Assembly (NCBI RefSeq): GCF_022376445.1
Contig: NW_025955090.1
Location: 1-64,000 of the forward strand
Length of the DNA: 64,000 bases
Direction of reading: 5' to 3'
From: Fomitopsis serialis
Lineage: Eukaryota; Basidiomycota; Agaricomycetes; Polyporales; Fomitopsidaceae
Position numbers and translations under genes: made by a program. Under the pieces are notes generated by a model, which had not been told where the DNA came from, did no database searches, and was given only the letters and a program-made list of their open reading frames with translations. Positions 25,316-37,645 of this stretch are shown in pieces; the stretch's first letter is position 1; every line of letters begins with the position of its first letter.

Positions 25316-27612
25316 ATGGCCCGATCACTGCCGTTACGGATGTTGACCTTGCTTATTTCCCTCACTTCCTCAGCACTACACACAGCGTCCAGAACAATGC
25401 TGCATCGAACAGTGAGCACGGTCATCCTTTTCTATAACGGTCCTCCGACCCGGTTATTACACCAGCAGAATAATGCAGCGCAGGACTTAGGGCTGTCACC
25501 TGTTAAAGACGCCCTGAGTTTTTACCAGGCAGGAACAATCCACTCGCCAGATGCCTTGATTCAAGAGCTCGACATAAGATCATCACAGCTCGCTAAGAAC
25601 GAATTCTATCGGTGTGAATCATGTATAGATGCCTGTGCTCGGTCTGACATCGCTCCACTGGCAGGCATGACATTGGATTGGAGAATGATCTTTGGATGCT
25701 CCTCCAAAGTCTATGGAATCTTATGGCCTTTGAGCACATACACCCGAACGAAGGCGATCCTGCAGATACGGCCCTTCGTCTCAGCGTGGCAAGATTTACG
25801 CGAAACATTGTCGCAGGCGTACCCAACAACCAAGACCGTGTATTGTATGGTTTGACAACCGAGCCTTGATTAACACGCCTGACGTACGTCTACAGTGAGA
25901 ACGAGAGCCTGATTCGCTCGCTGCTCTATCGTTACACATCGTACTCCGCCGTTCAAGACCCTGCAAGTCCGCCTGTTTATCCTCGATTGTTACGATTTGT
26001 ATTGATGCGCGTTGTCACTTCCAGCCTATCCGACTACAAGGATGCTCGTGCAGACTTTGTCAAACCTCGTGACAGGGAACGATCCATTGATAGCGAAGCT
26101 ATGGAAACTATACCTGACACTGCCTGAAGAGCAGCTTGTCCTGCTGTACGTCGTAATCGACGGCGATACCGTTGTCGTCTGATGCGTTATCTCGACAGAC
26201 GGCTACTGACTTCCCCAGACGCGAAGACGTATCCTCGACACTTGTCCTCATACTCAATTGTGTTCACTCACACAATGAGCGAATGTGAGTGATACATCTA
26301 CCCATGCACCGCTCATGATCTGGCTGATACTCTTGCTTGAGGGAAATGCTGGTCATCGCGCCGCGCGGTCCTCGCATCACTATCATATGCTGGATCGACT
26401 GAGTCGCTGGTTGACTCGGAGGAGAGCGACGAAAGTCAAGCCTTCAACATAGGGTAACTGAAACCGCATCACCACCGACGCACGGACTGAGGGCGATGCC
26501 ATCGTTCACAGATTTGAACTGTTCACTCAGATCATCGAAGCCGGGCTCGTTCCAGCATTATACAAGGCTATCTCCATGTAGGCACGCCCTCATTCGTACC
26601 ATGTCCACTCGTTCACGCATGTCATAGGTCTGGAGAACCCATCACTCCCCCACAAACACGCTCCTAAAGCTCCTTGATTCGTACCTACACAAGTCATCTC
26701 AAGGATTGCCAGCGAAGGCGCGCAACGACGCACTGGTCCACATGCTGATCATACCTTCTTCGATCTCGCTGGATATGCCCAAACGCTACAAGGCGCGCTC
26801 TGGGCAGCGCTGATGGCTCACAAATGGCATCTAATGACAGCGAACAACTGAACGTAGTGAGCCCGAGAATGGCGTTGGCGTTGAGAGCACGCCCTCGCCG
26901 CTGAAAGAGCTCGATCTGCTCCTGCCGAAAGTCTCGGAAGCTCTCGTCCTCGTGTCGCAGTGCCTGACGACGCTCGCTCTCGCGTCTTCAACCGCACAGT
27001 CACAATCATCTAGCCATCCGGGAAGGTGAAGACGACGCTCGCGGGGGCGCGCTCGGCAGGTGGTGAAGGGCTTGTTGAAAGCCTCATCGGTAAGTCCACA
27101 CTGTCATGTGCAATCGCGGAGGTACTGGAAGTCTCATCTCGCTCACAGAGACCCTGCGCCTCCTGGACCTCTTTCTGCCCCGCATCACGTTCGGAAAGGT
27201 TGTTGAGAGGCCTTCGCCACCGGGCATGCGTCCACCGCCCGCGGACACAGTCTCGAGCACTCAGTCAGGTGTGGAAGGCTTCAGCTACGTGAAGCGCGAC
27301 CTGGTACGGCTACTCGGTATCATCGCTCTTGACGACAACCCAGTGCAGGACAGGGTCCGCGAGTGTGGCGGTATCCCTGTAGTAATGAATCTTTGTGTGA
27401 TCGACGACCGGAATCCTTGTGAGTCTTTCAGTGAGAGCTTTCCGCACGTTGCTGAGCTCAGGACGCGCAGACATAAAGAGCACGCCATATTGGCCTTGCG
27501 CAACCTCCTTCATGGGAACAAAGCTAATCAGGATGCTGTGAGGGAGATCCAGCCTGTAGCGCGGTGGGACGAGAGGGGCGTGCTGCAAAGCCTGTCTAGG
27601 TACACGAAGTAG
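25316..27612 (+). CDS. Ataxin-10 domain protein
   Basis: Multi-exon gene encoding an armadillo-like ataxin-10 homologue. The diagnostic C-terminal domain is at about 27260-27590: FSYVKRDLVRLLGI, VQDRVRECGGIPVVMNLCVIDDRNP, then HAILALRNLLHGN and QDAVREIQP. Upstream exons include SLWNLMAFE and VARFTRNIVAGVPNNQ (25678-25840), ENESLIRSLLYRYTSYSAVQD (split over exons near 25900), TLSNLVTGN and LTLPEEQLVLL (26053-26142). Introns are about 50 bases; an intron at 25412-25465 joins exon 1 to exon 2 in phase 0. The start is ATG 25316 or in-frame ATG 25397. The middle exons (26300-27080) were not fully resolved and may contain one-base errors. In animals ataxin-10 acts in cytokinesis and neurite growth; the role in fungi is inferred only. 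Single copy, between the repeat arms. Confidence 0.8.
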
Positions 27613-27669
27613 ATGTGGCACCACACAGAAAGCGTATGTAGCGATAGCATCAGTAACTCTGTACAACGA

Positions 27670-29395
27670 TCATTCCTCCTCCTCTTCCTCCATCTCAATC
27701 ACTCTCTTTTTCCTCGATCCGCCTGCCGTCCGTTTGCGGACTGCACCGCCTTCGTCTTCCTCCTCACTCTCCACATCCATGCTGTCCTCCTTGCCCGGGT
27801 CAGCCCTATCGCATCACCTTCCCGTTTGCGCCTACGCGCTTCGTCTTCAATCTGCTTCTCAATCCTCTCCAATGCGTCCTCTTCGTTGTCCCCCGTTCCT
27901 TTTGTTTGCGCTTGGTACGTTTCTTGGGGGCGCTAGGATCGTCTGAGCCGTACGCGTCCGCATCTTCGTCCGAGTCGGCGACGAGAAGTCGTCCGTCAGG
28001 TACTCCCCAGGGCCCTTCTTCGCATCCTCCTTCTCGCCCTTCCGGCGTTTCCGCGCGCTGGACGGCTCCTCGCCATACTCGTCCTCGCTCCCGCCTCCAT
28101 ACGCCGCCTCCTCTTCCTCCTCCTCGTCGCTCCACATCTCGTCGCCCGTCTTCCGTCGCGTGTACCCGCTCCGCCGCTTCCGCCCGCCGAAGCCCTCGTC
28201 GCCCTCGCCGCGCGGCCGGCGCGGCTTGCGCGATGCAGCCTTCATCAACTCCATCTTCTCGCGCTCCGGGTCCATGACCGGGTCGGGCGCCATGCGCAGC
28301 CGCGCGACCTTCGTGTGCTTCTGTCCGACGGCGCGCACGAGCATGCGGTGCGTGCTGCTCTGCATGCCCGTCGGCCTAAGAGACATGTAACCCGTGACGA
28401 GCGCCTCGGACTGCAGGATCTCGGCGCGCTTGTGCTGCGCGACGAGGTAGGTGAGACCTTGGGACCTGGAGGGGCCGGGCGTGCCTTGGGATTGTGACTG
28501 AGAAAGAGGCTGGCTCTGCGTGCCGCTCCCGAAGGCATTCCGATGCATGGCCCCGGATGTGTCGACATTTTGAGTGATGTCGAAGAGCTCCTTGCCTAGG
28601 AGCAACGAGAGCGTGCCGTCTGACCAACGCACAATCCGAGCATTAGATTGTCGCCGCTATATAAGAGTGAGGTTCAGCGAAACGTAGAAGGTCTGATGGT
28701 ACTTACGTCCTGTCCGTTCTCGTCCTTCACCCACCGCCACCGGACGGTGTTCTCGACCTTGAGCTTGATGGTCATACTCTTCTCTCGAGCACTCTCTGCT
28801 GCTTGCGCGTCTTCGTCTTCGCCTTCCGGGCCAATGTACGTGTCCGGGTGGAATGGCTTCGAGTCGACCTTGACGAAGTTTGGCATTCGGATGACCCAGT
28901 ACTAGAGATAGGGATTGTTTAAGGATCTCTCGAGGCAACTCACTGAAACGTACATTGCCGTCTGAGCTACGTGGTACTGGGATGTTGGGTATGGCCGCCG
29001 TAGCTTCGAGGAGAATCTGCTCCGGTGGCTGCTCTTCCTCCTCCTCCTCAGCATACTCCATTGCCTCTCTATGCCGCCGCTCCGGCGAGGATATGCCATC
29101 CATATTCTCAGCATGCTCGGACGACGCCGGCGTTGCCGCTGCAGTTCTTGATCAACGTAAGTCAGACTGCGCGAAGCGGGCTTGACAGACACGCACTCGG
29201 AATGCTTCACCTCCTCGACATTCTCGTCCGCCTCTCCAAAAAGATCCTGCATCTCTTCATCTTGTACCTTGGGTCTGCGGAACCTGCACTGTCATCCACC
29301 ACTATGCCTTGCCCAATCATGTCAATGTCATCGAGCACAGGCTCGTCCTTGAGTTCTTGTTGAACCGGGTCAAGCGCGCCAGCTAAGGAGGACAT
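27670..29395 (-). CDS. LEO1: LEO1, PAF1 complex subunit
   Basis: Leo1 is a subunit of the PAF1 transcription elongation complex in the nucleus. The start is ATG at 29393-29395 (MSSLAGALDP). Exons then give acidic sequence, VIRMPNFVKVDSKPFHPDTY (about 28850-28900), TVRWRWVKDENGQD, and after an intron IVRWSDGTLSLLLGKELFD (about 28570-28630), the hallmark Leo1 core. It ends in an acidic and Lys-rich tail with KKRVIEMEEEEE and stop at 27670-27672. Three places (near 29280, 27980 and 27892) need one extra base, often in a homopolymer, to keep the family frame; I read these as likely assembly errors. Convergent with the ataxin-10-like gene, stops only 57 bases apart. Confidence 0.88.
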
Positions 29396-29753
29396 TGCAC
29401 TGGTACCCAAAGGCGATGTTCAGACAAAAGCAGGAGGCGAAATGCCGCAACAGCCTTTGGGTAGTGGAACGAGGGAGAGTTGAGAGAAGTCAGAATATCA
29501 TCGTCGCAGTAGATGAAGTTGGTGCTTGTTATGTGCGATCACCAATTTACTTATCTCGGTAACCATTTCTTATTAACGTCTACTAACGCGTGTTAATGTT
29601 ACGATTTGATGCGCCACCGTGACAACGCCGTGCGCACGCTGCCAGTGAGCACATAAGTACTACGTGCTGTAGAACTCGTGGCAGCTATTATCTATCGACT
29701 TCTACAAGCTCTTGCAACCTATTCGAAGTTCTCGTCTACAGTTTGACGGACTG
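29396..29753. promoter_or_regulatory. Divergent promoter region LEO1 / VMA12-like right copy
   Basis: Non-coding 358 bases between two divergent start codons. AT-richer stretches with TTAACG-type repeats occur around 29560-29600. No specific sites could be assigned. Confidence 0.4.
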
Positions 29754-29754
29754 A

Positions 29755-30540
29755 TATGTCTATAAGACCACAGACAGGGATCTGAACATCTCACTGGAAC
29801 CACATCTCGCGACACTCTGCGGCCTCTGCTCCTCATCCTGCCTCCCGAGCTAGCCTCACAGTTGACACCTGTGGTCCTTCCATCCGAGATCCACTGCCAA
29901 ACACAATATCTTATTCACTACTGGGCGCCATATCTGCCTGGGCCGCTCACCAAATGGCGAGGAATCACTTGCTGCTCACGACCCGCCTCTGCGACCTGCA
30001 GACTACTCGATGATCGCTCTGCTCGCTGGAACGCGGACCTCCCCCGAACGCAGATTCCCCGCGCACGTAGCTCGTGGCGATGATGCGGAGGGCGGAAAGC
30101 GTACAGTGACCGCCGGGCGGTGACGAACGTGTTCAACGCTCTGCTCAGTATCGGAGGCTCGGGCGCAGCGACGTGGTGGGCTGCTGGGAGACTGGCCTGG
30201 AAAGACGAGTGGGTACGTACTTACTGCAGTTTAACCGCGCTGTACACACTGAGACCAACGTGAGGAGTAGAAGGTGCTCCTGTCGTTGGCGGTTGCCCTG
30301 GTGGTGGCGGCATCTGAAGCCGTTCTCTACCTCATATGGGACTCGAGGTCGTCCCAGCGACCGCGCACACAAGTGCGTTCCCGCGGATTTTGCTCCAGAG
30401 TCGAAGAAAGCCGCGGAGGAGCCGCCGTTCACTCGGATGGTGTCTCGCGTGAAGAGGCGCCCATGAGCACCGCTGTCGCTGGGCGCGGGTCAGCCTATCT
30501 GCGCGAGCGGAGTGGGGCAGGAAGACCGGCAGATTCGTAA
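29755..30540 (+). pseudogene. VMA12-like gene, right-arm copy, frame-disrupted
   Basis: Inverted duplicate of 24389-25189, with the ATG at 29755-29757 and final exon 30274-30540. The second membrane segment and the tail GSAYLRERSGAGRPADS are preserved. Relative to the left copy, a G is missing near 30092, just before the RKAYSDRRAV segment, which breaks the frame. Three one-base gaps at 30373-30425 cancel each other. The left copy is thus the better candidate for a working gene, unless the gaps are sequencing errors. It is divergent from LEO1. Confidence 0.65.
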
Positions 30541-30918
30541 ATGGGCTGCCTCTTGAGGTTCTGCGGTAATTGGTCTGGTCCTGAACAAGCCGTTGCACGA
30601 CCTCCCCTGTTCCGTGTACACCAACTTGAGCTGTAAGTGGACACGCCTACGTCCCGTGCGTACCGTTGTCTACCGCAACCGATTCGCACAATCTGATGGA
30701 CCCCATTATGCCGCAGCTTGTCTGTGACACAGCCACCGCGATGAGACTCAATCCCAGCTGGTCTAGGTAGGTTACGCCTTGAATACACGAAGAATCATTA
30801 CACAGTACGGGGTACATTGTCACAGTAAATGGCAGAGGCGAATCTTGAGGCCGAAAGCACGTTCCGAAGTCACAGTAAGCTTTATTTTTGACTCGCACCG
30901 CTCCCGAGCTGCTACATC
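30541..30918. other. Convergent 3' region between VMA12-like right copy and FunK1 E
   Basis: Matches 24003-24388 of the left arm in inverse orientation. No gene seen. Confidence 0.5.
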
Positions 30919-33314
30919 CTACACGGATGGCCCTTGTGGTTCTTCTTTCGCCACCGGTCCAGAGCCGTCCTCATTCTGTGGCGCCGCTCCGACGTCTCCT
31001 GCCCCGTTCCCAGCCCCTCGCCCACCAAAGCCCAGGGGCCCTCAGGCCATTCTTTGCAGCAAGTGCTTTATTGAAGATCGCCAACACAGCTCGTGGGTCA
31101 GCGGCACTCTTGGATGGTCATCGGAACTCCAGCTGACGACGTTGCGGATGCACAGGATCCGGAACTCGTTCAGCACGTGCTCAAAGGGCGGTCGTTCGGC
31201 ACCCTGATGCTGTTCTTCTGAGCCACGCCATTTTGCGTTCAACGCGGCAGTGTACCTGGGGTGTGCGGGAAAGAGGGTCGACAACTGGAAGGGCCCGATG
31301 TCCTTCCTGAGGATGTAGCCCCCTCTGCGCAGGATCATCCAGACCAGGAGCCAGTAGAAGGATTCGAGGTCGTCCGACAGCTCTGGCGCGGTCGCGGTGG
31401 GGCTCCCAGCGCCTTCTCGCGGAGGCGATTCACGGAGCAGAATACGAATGTTCCCTGTGGGCAAGAATGAGTTGGTCTAGACCGTGAGTCACCTCGTCAA
31501 CGGACTGACCATTCGGCGCGCGCAATGCGGTGCTGCTTTCCGTCGGAGGGTTGCCTGCGCGGGACGTTTTTGGTTGCGCTACACCTTCACCCGACGCCAC
31601 GAATTGTTCATAGCTCTCCACGTCGGCTGCCACCCGTGAGACCCCAGGAACTGTTTCCACTCGAAGCCTATGTCGAGGTCGTGTAGGAATCCCTTGAAGC
31701 CAGCAGACGGGTGCCGGCAGAGGAGAACGTTTCCCTCGCTCACGTCGCAATGGAGCACGCCGGCATCGAATGCACGCTTGTGGCCTGGGATGGCCGGTGG
31801 AGTTAGCAGGCGGTGCGGGCGAGATCGGACGAAGACACGTACCAAGCAAGGCGTCGCGGATGGCCTCGACGAGCTCTTTGGTTGGCCCAAACTTGGCCAA
31901 GGGTGTCCCGACCGACTCGACAACGAATCGTTCGTGGCTCTTCTCGTGCTCCCGCCAGTCGTCCTTCCCCAGCAGTCGAGCAGAGACAGTCTGGTGGCCG
32001 GTGGCAGGTCCCAGCGACTGGTGATGGAGCGACGACAAGACCGCGATACCTGTCTGCGTCGCTCTGGCCCCGGGCAGTCGGTTGCGCTGCTCGACGCCGC
32101 CCAAGTCCTCTCCGCAGAGGAATTGGGCCAGTCCGGGTTGTGGCTGGACGTCGGCGTCGTCGCACGCCTCTTCCTCCTCCAGGCACCACTCGGAGTACGC
32201 TTGGATGTCTTCGTAGAAGCGTATCTCCGACGGTCGCGACATCGGGCGCCACAGGTCCTTGACGACGACGCGGTCGCCCGTGCTCATGTCGAGGGCCTTC
32301 CACACTGTGACGCCCCGCGAGAACGCGTGGCCGATGAATGTGGAGACCACCCTGTATCCCAGGTACTGCGACGCGTGGCCCTGTCGGCCGGTGACGGAGA
32401 ACAGCCTGCATGCGTGCTGCTGCTCGATGATCTGGCGCCCTTGTTGTACGTCCGCCTCGTGCTGGCGTGCCAGCAGCGTGGTCCATTTGTACTCAGCGTC
32501 GGTGGGCGCCCGTATGGTGGGGTCGCTGCCAATGACGCTGCCACCGCCGTGGGTCGGATTGAGGAATCGCCAGAGGAACTCGTGGAGGATGTCGGGCTGC
32601 TTCGCGTACTCGAAGGCCGGAGACACCATGATGCCAGCGCGGTCGAACCTGTAGATGCGGGCGGTGTGGCCGTATACGCCCACCGCGAAGGCGAACAGGC
32701 GGCCCTGAGCGACCATGATGCAGTTCACGCTGCGCTCGATGCGGGTGAGCGTGGGGACGTGGTTTCCGCGGAACTCGGTGATTGGGTCGTCTGTGGCCGC
32801 GGCGTCGACGTCGACGACGATGGAAATATCCCACCAGGTGGCTCCTGTGGTGACGGGGAGAATGGGATAGCACGGAAGGCACGCGATGATGCTCGGTTCG
32901 CCGATGCATTTGTCAGTCGGACTGCACGCCCCTAGGTCCAGGGGCATGGCCTGACGGCGGTTGCTGTTGAAGACGATGCGCTTCTCGCGCGGAAAAGAGC
33001 AGACGAGAGTGTCTAATCCGTTGGTCTTGATCCCGGTCAGCTGCGCGTCGCATTTTGCACGACATCTCACTTACTATTGCGTTTGTCAATGCATGCAGAG
33101 ATCTGTCGCAGTTCTGGTCCGGGACTCTGAAGACACCTCCCCTTGGGCGCGGACACGCAGGCGTCGGACGCTTTGCTCTGGGGACACAATGGTCGAGAAA
33201 GCTCTCTGCGTCGGCACCGACCACGGCGAACTTGCCACAGAACTGGCTCGGCCATATCTCAAGAAACCTGGGACTGTTCATGGCGATCTTCTGCGAGTTG
33301 TGCAATCTCGACAT
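30919..33314 (-). pseudogene. FunK1-like kinase E with HCD catalytic loop, frame-disrupted
   Basis: Inverted-repeat partner of D. From MSRLHNSQKIAMNSPRF (start at 33312-33314) the frame is open through the N-terminal domain and kinase N-lobe: VVDVDA instead of E-x-K, GHTARIYRFDRAG, VVVKDLW, and a Glu-rich EEEEACDDADV loop that is garbled in D. After the intron it has LHCDVSEGN and HDLDIGFEWKQF. One-base losses relative to D occur near 31630, 31238 and in the last exon around 31180 and 31090. Because E is clean where D is broken and the reverse, a composite frame can be inferred for the family, which favours assembly error or very recent decay. Confidence 0.75.
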
Positions 33315-33619
33315 GATACTTGTATCCAGAGGGCGGTAGATGCTAGTGAGACGGGATATGCAGGACACAAACAGCGAGTGAGATGCAGTGGCGCGAAAGC
33401 GCGGGGGCGATCACACCCTGTACCAAACGGGTGCGTGGGTAACAAAGCCACAGTAGGTCCACGGAGCGTGCATCGCCGCGCGTGGTCAATCGATACGCAA
33501 TAGATCTTCTGCTCGATATGGGCCAGTGCGACGTCCGCACGGACCCGAGCTGTCTCTATACTGCAGAACACAGATGAAAGGGGATGCCCAATGCGGACAG
33601 CAGGCAGAGCGCTATGCAA
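33315..33619. other. Part of the divergent E/F intergenic region
   Basis: Counterpart of 21300-21610 in the left arm. No gene was recognised. Confidence 0.4.
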
Positions 33620-34163
33620 CGCCGCAATAGTTAATCGACCCTAACGAGCCCAGGCAGGTCGCAAGGCTACATTCCAATAAATATTCGTAACTCGCTGCAG
33701 GAGGAGTCGCCACACGGTAAATTTGCCAAATATCCTGGGCAACGAGACGGCTCGGCTGTGAAAGCAAGGCCTGTCCAAAAGAGACGAACAATGGATGTGA
33801 TGGATCGGCATCAGCCGCCCGATTTGGCAGTTCGAACTCCGCCTGATCCACGAGCGCGGTTGTGGCGCGGTCCCGTCGTCCTCTCCTCGTCGTCGTTGTG
33901 TGCCCATAGCGTGTCCTACGACGCGATTCACGCGTAGTCACCGTAGATAGTTGCTGCCCATACACTGCGGGTGCCCAGTAGCTCTTCAAACAAAGAATCG
34001 AGTCAGAGCAGTGTTCGTTTTCGGACGGTAAGCCATATCAACCTCCCATTTGGGCGAGAACCACAGACTGACTCACGAGCGGCCCATCAGATATACTTCT
34101 AGGGTACTTCCGCAAAATTTCCTTTCTGGATCACGACCACGGCCATTGGCTTGGATCTCCGAC
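33620..34163 (+). promoter_or_regulatory. Conserved 5' flank of FunK1 F
   Basis: Same block as upstream of C and G. It begins near GCGCTATGCAACGCCGC and includes CACACGGTAAATTTGCCAAAT and the CGAACTCCGCCTGATCCACG region, up to the ATG at 34164. Confidence 0.6.
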
Positions 34164-37155
34164 ATGCCTTACCAGTCTAAACGGTCGCGGATGTCGCGCT
34201 CGCACGGCCCCTCGTGTGGCTCCCGCTGTAGCGATCATATCAACCTCCGCTGGCATCATCCGCAGCCCTCGTCCTCTTCCTCCGACATGGCGCACTACGT
34301 CTCCCCCCGCAAGGCGGGTGTACGGAACCATCGACCTGTCACCAAGCACGATACCCAGCAAGGCAGTCGCAAGAATCAGCTTGCATGGAAGAGCGAAATC
34401 GCAGGCAAAATCGTGCTCATCACGAATCCTGTAGCAGAGTTCCTCGAGCACTTTGTGCCCGGAGAAAAGCCTCTTAAGTCTGTGACCAAAGCGGCCTTCC
34501 AGATGCCGAAGAATGCCAGGTTAGAGAGCGAGATGTACGGTCCCTTGGTGAGCACGCCACTCCGGGTCAATTCCGCGTTGCTCACCCTGCTCCAGTGTGA
34601 CGGATTCACTTCATTAGTGAGGCGCTTCGATCGCACAAGAAACCTGTATTCGTCAACCACAACCACGACCGCATCGTATTCCCCTACAAGCTGTGCGCAT
34701 CGGAGCACCACGTCACTCGGCCGGATGTGATCGCCTCGTTTCCCGGCGAGGAGTCGATTGGCCGACATGCCGATTACTGGAGGAACATCTCGTTCGTCGT
34801 GGAGGTGAAGCTCGCCGTGAGCGATGATCCGATGAAGTCGTACTCAGATGCCCACGAAGCTACACTGGTCCAGCTGTCGAAGAGTGCGCGTAACCTGCTC
34901 GTGTCGCAGAGCCGACTGTTCGTCTTCGTTATCGGTGTCTATGGACCGCTCGCTCGGATCTTTCGCTTCGACCACGCCGGCGCCGTCTGCTCGGACGCAT
35001 TCGACTACACGACCCTTGACGGCAGCCGACTCCTCCACGAATTTCTGTGGCGATTCACCATCCACCGCCACACTCTGGCTGTCGCGTCGTGGGCGATGAC
35101 CCTACTGTGCAGCTCGTCCGTGCGGGACAGTGTGCGGAGGTCGTCAAGAAGCTGCGTGATGCAGGGGTGCAGGCGAAGAACACACCCGAGGCGTCGAAGA
35201 TATATCGCTACGTCACTGTCGGGAGCTCGGAGGGGAAGCGGAAGGGACGAAGTATCTTGTCTACGACCTGCTCTTCATCAATCCGCATCTGTTCTCGCGG
35301 GCGACGACGGTGTGGGAGGCTATCGAAGTCGATGGAGACAACAAGCCTGTGAAGACGCCCGTCGTCATCAAGGACTCGTGGCGGCAGATGGTCCGACCAC
35401 TCGAGACAGACAACTACAGGGAGATTTTCCGCGGCGGCGCAGATGTCCTGGCATTGCGGTTTCGTGTCTGGCGAAGACCTTGGTACAAAGGAGATCCTGT
35501 CTTTGCAGCGCGGCGAGCCCGGCGGTCGGGACGTCGGCCATCTCACAGTCACTGCACGACACTCCGTCAAAGGTACGGCGCATGCCCATAACGAGCGAAG
35601 CCATGTGCGCTTGGTGCTGGGGACGGTTGGTATCCTCTGTCTCGCTTCGAGTCGACGAAGGAGTTGGTGGAAGCTTTGCGCGATGCAATTATCGGTATGG
35701 AATCCGTACCGAATGCTCTGATACGCCTGACTTATTCTCTGTTACCAGGACACCGTGCAGCTTACGAGGCCGGCATCATGCATCGTGACGTTAGCGAAGG
35801 CAACGTCATGATATCGCGCAACCCCAATGATACGTTCAAGGGGTACATTCAAGATTTCGACTACGGTCTGAACTGGAAGAAGCTCCTTGATTTTCTCAAG
35901 CATGGCACGAAGCTCGAGACTGGGATGCTTTCGTACAGTCCGAAAGTGCGAAGATACTAGAGGCGCTCAAAGACGCCAGTAAGGCCGCTATGGAGGCGCA
36001 GCCCGGATCCAGATTGGTATCGGTATGAAGAGGAAGAGGAAGAGGAATACGAGGCGAGTTTGCGCCTGCTGAGGAGGACGAAGAATACTACGATGACGAA
36101 CTTGTAGAAGAGGAAGGCTATGACGACGAATCTCAGGAGGTTGGAGAAGAGTGACTACCAGCGACGTCAGAGAAGGATCAGTCGAAGAAACTGACGACGG
36201 AGTTGTAGGCGATGATTCGGAGATGATGAAGAGAGGACGTCCTAGGGGTGTGGATTTGACCAGCACACAGTGTGCCGGCAAGAGCTGGTACGCCTGAACA
36301 CGGAAGAGTTGAAACTACGGTGTAAACAACGAACGGTGCGTACTCTAGTCTGAGTAGCAGTGCATCATATGTTATTCTGTTCACGCAGGGTACCTTATTT
36401 TTCATGGCCCTGAGATCATCTCAGGCGGAATCGTTCACGAAGCTTGCCACGACCTGGAGTCGTTCTACTGGCTTCTCCTTTGGATTGTCCTGCGGCATAC
36501 CAGACACAATCACCCTAAGGTGCCAGGGCGTGTGAGGCAGTCTTTGACGGGGACATGACGACACCTGCATCAGTAGAAGAACTCATGGCTCAATTCGCCC
36601 CACCCACACATCGCTCCGCGGCTTGTTGTCATCGGTAACATGCCGCTGACCACCCTTCTCGAGACTTCCGTGTGCTGTGTCTTCGCAGTGTGAACCCTTG
36701 ACGAGACGGAACCGCTGACGTACGAGAAGGTTTGGATATCTTCAACGACGCGCTCAAGAAGGAATGGCCATCGACGATAGGGCGAGACCGTTCGTCCTAC
36801 CCAACGACACGATAAAGTTCCGCGTCCCGAGGGCTCGGAGCGTCTGAAGAGCGATGTCAATAGCAGCAGGATTCAGTCATCGGGTCAGCGGAGTGGGCAA
36901 TCGGTGCCTCCTCCTCAAGCCGGGCCTAGTGGCCAATCTCACCAGGCAGGTTCACGGACGCGACAACAAGCGGCGGCGCAAGCAGGCGGAAGTGGAGCGC
37001 GCGCAGCGAGCGGCAGTCGCGCTGGCAAGCGATCTTTCGAACGTCGCGACACGTCCGAAGTCGAGCCCGATCGATCGAAGCGGACGAGGACAGCCAGCGA
37101 CCATGTCCAAGGCCGTTCTGCTCCAGCCAGAAGGAGACGTTCCACGCGGCGATGA
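34164..37155 (+). pseudogene. FunK1 fungal protein kinase F, frame-disrupted
   Basis: Inverted-repeat partner of C and close paralogue of H; start MPYQSKRSRM at 34164. It keeps RPDVIA and VVEVKL, FVFVIGVYGPLARIFRFDHAGA, VVIKDSW, MHRDVSEGN, QDFDYG and the RSKRTRT tail. One-base losses against H lie near 34640, 35060, 35250, 35450 and 35640, and several more occur in the acidic insert and last exon between 36050 and 36820. The density of gaps increases towards the 3' end. Original role as for other FunK1 kinases, unknown target. Confidence 0.78.
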
Positions 37156-37645
37156 AGGGACGTTGGTTTCTCGGCGACAATGCATGACCCTCATGCGTAC
37201 GTTTGATTGCGCTGGTTCACCGGCCGCTTTTCACCGTTCCCCAGTACCGTCACTGAAAATCCGCTCGCGGTAGATGTGGAGGTATGATGTTGTACTTGGC
37301 TATTGCATGGACTGGTAAACTAGGATGGATCGTTTGCTATTACTGTACCACTGACTGCGATTGTGTCATGCGTCTCGATCTCTCGCTATGTCTGAAGGCG
37401 TTAGAAAGCTGAGGATTACCGTAGCACTCGTGATGTACTACAGTCGCGAGGTCACTGGTGCCAGTGAAGTTTCATATTTCATATTGGTAAAAGAATGCAT
37501 GTCCGATTCTCTCTTGAGTGCTCATGAGCTTTGAGCTTTGAACTGACACCCGTGGCAAATTTAATCGCATGCGGCTAGACGCGATCTCCTGAAGTTTGAG
37601 TGGGGAGGAACTTGGTTCGAACTCAAGCTGAGGCGCGAGTCCGGC

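Larger units (their letters stand above)
29754..37475 (-). repeat. Right arm of the ~7.7 kb inverted repeat
   Basis: Inverted copy of 17397-25190 carrying a VMA12-like gene (plus), FunK1 E (minus) and FunK1 F (plus). The match ends at GTGAAGTTTCATA near 37475. The arms differ by substitutions as well as one-base gaps, so they are not a perfect fold-back copy. Confidence 0.9.

Noticed and set aside
31670..32935. Open frame of 421 codons on the plus strand opposite FunK1 E (and a similar 326-codon frame at 22262-23242 opposite D)
   Set aside because: It is the antisense shadow of a GC-rich kinase exon; the sense strand carries the conserved motifs and splice sites.
17397..37475. Simple fold-back (hairpin) sequencing artefact as the cause of the inverted repeat
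   Set aside because: A 4.6 kb unique two-gene spacer and base substitutions between arms do not fit a plain fold-back; a haplotype join is still possible.
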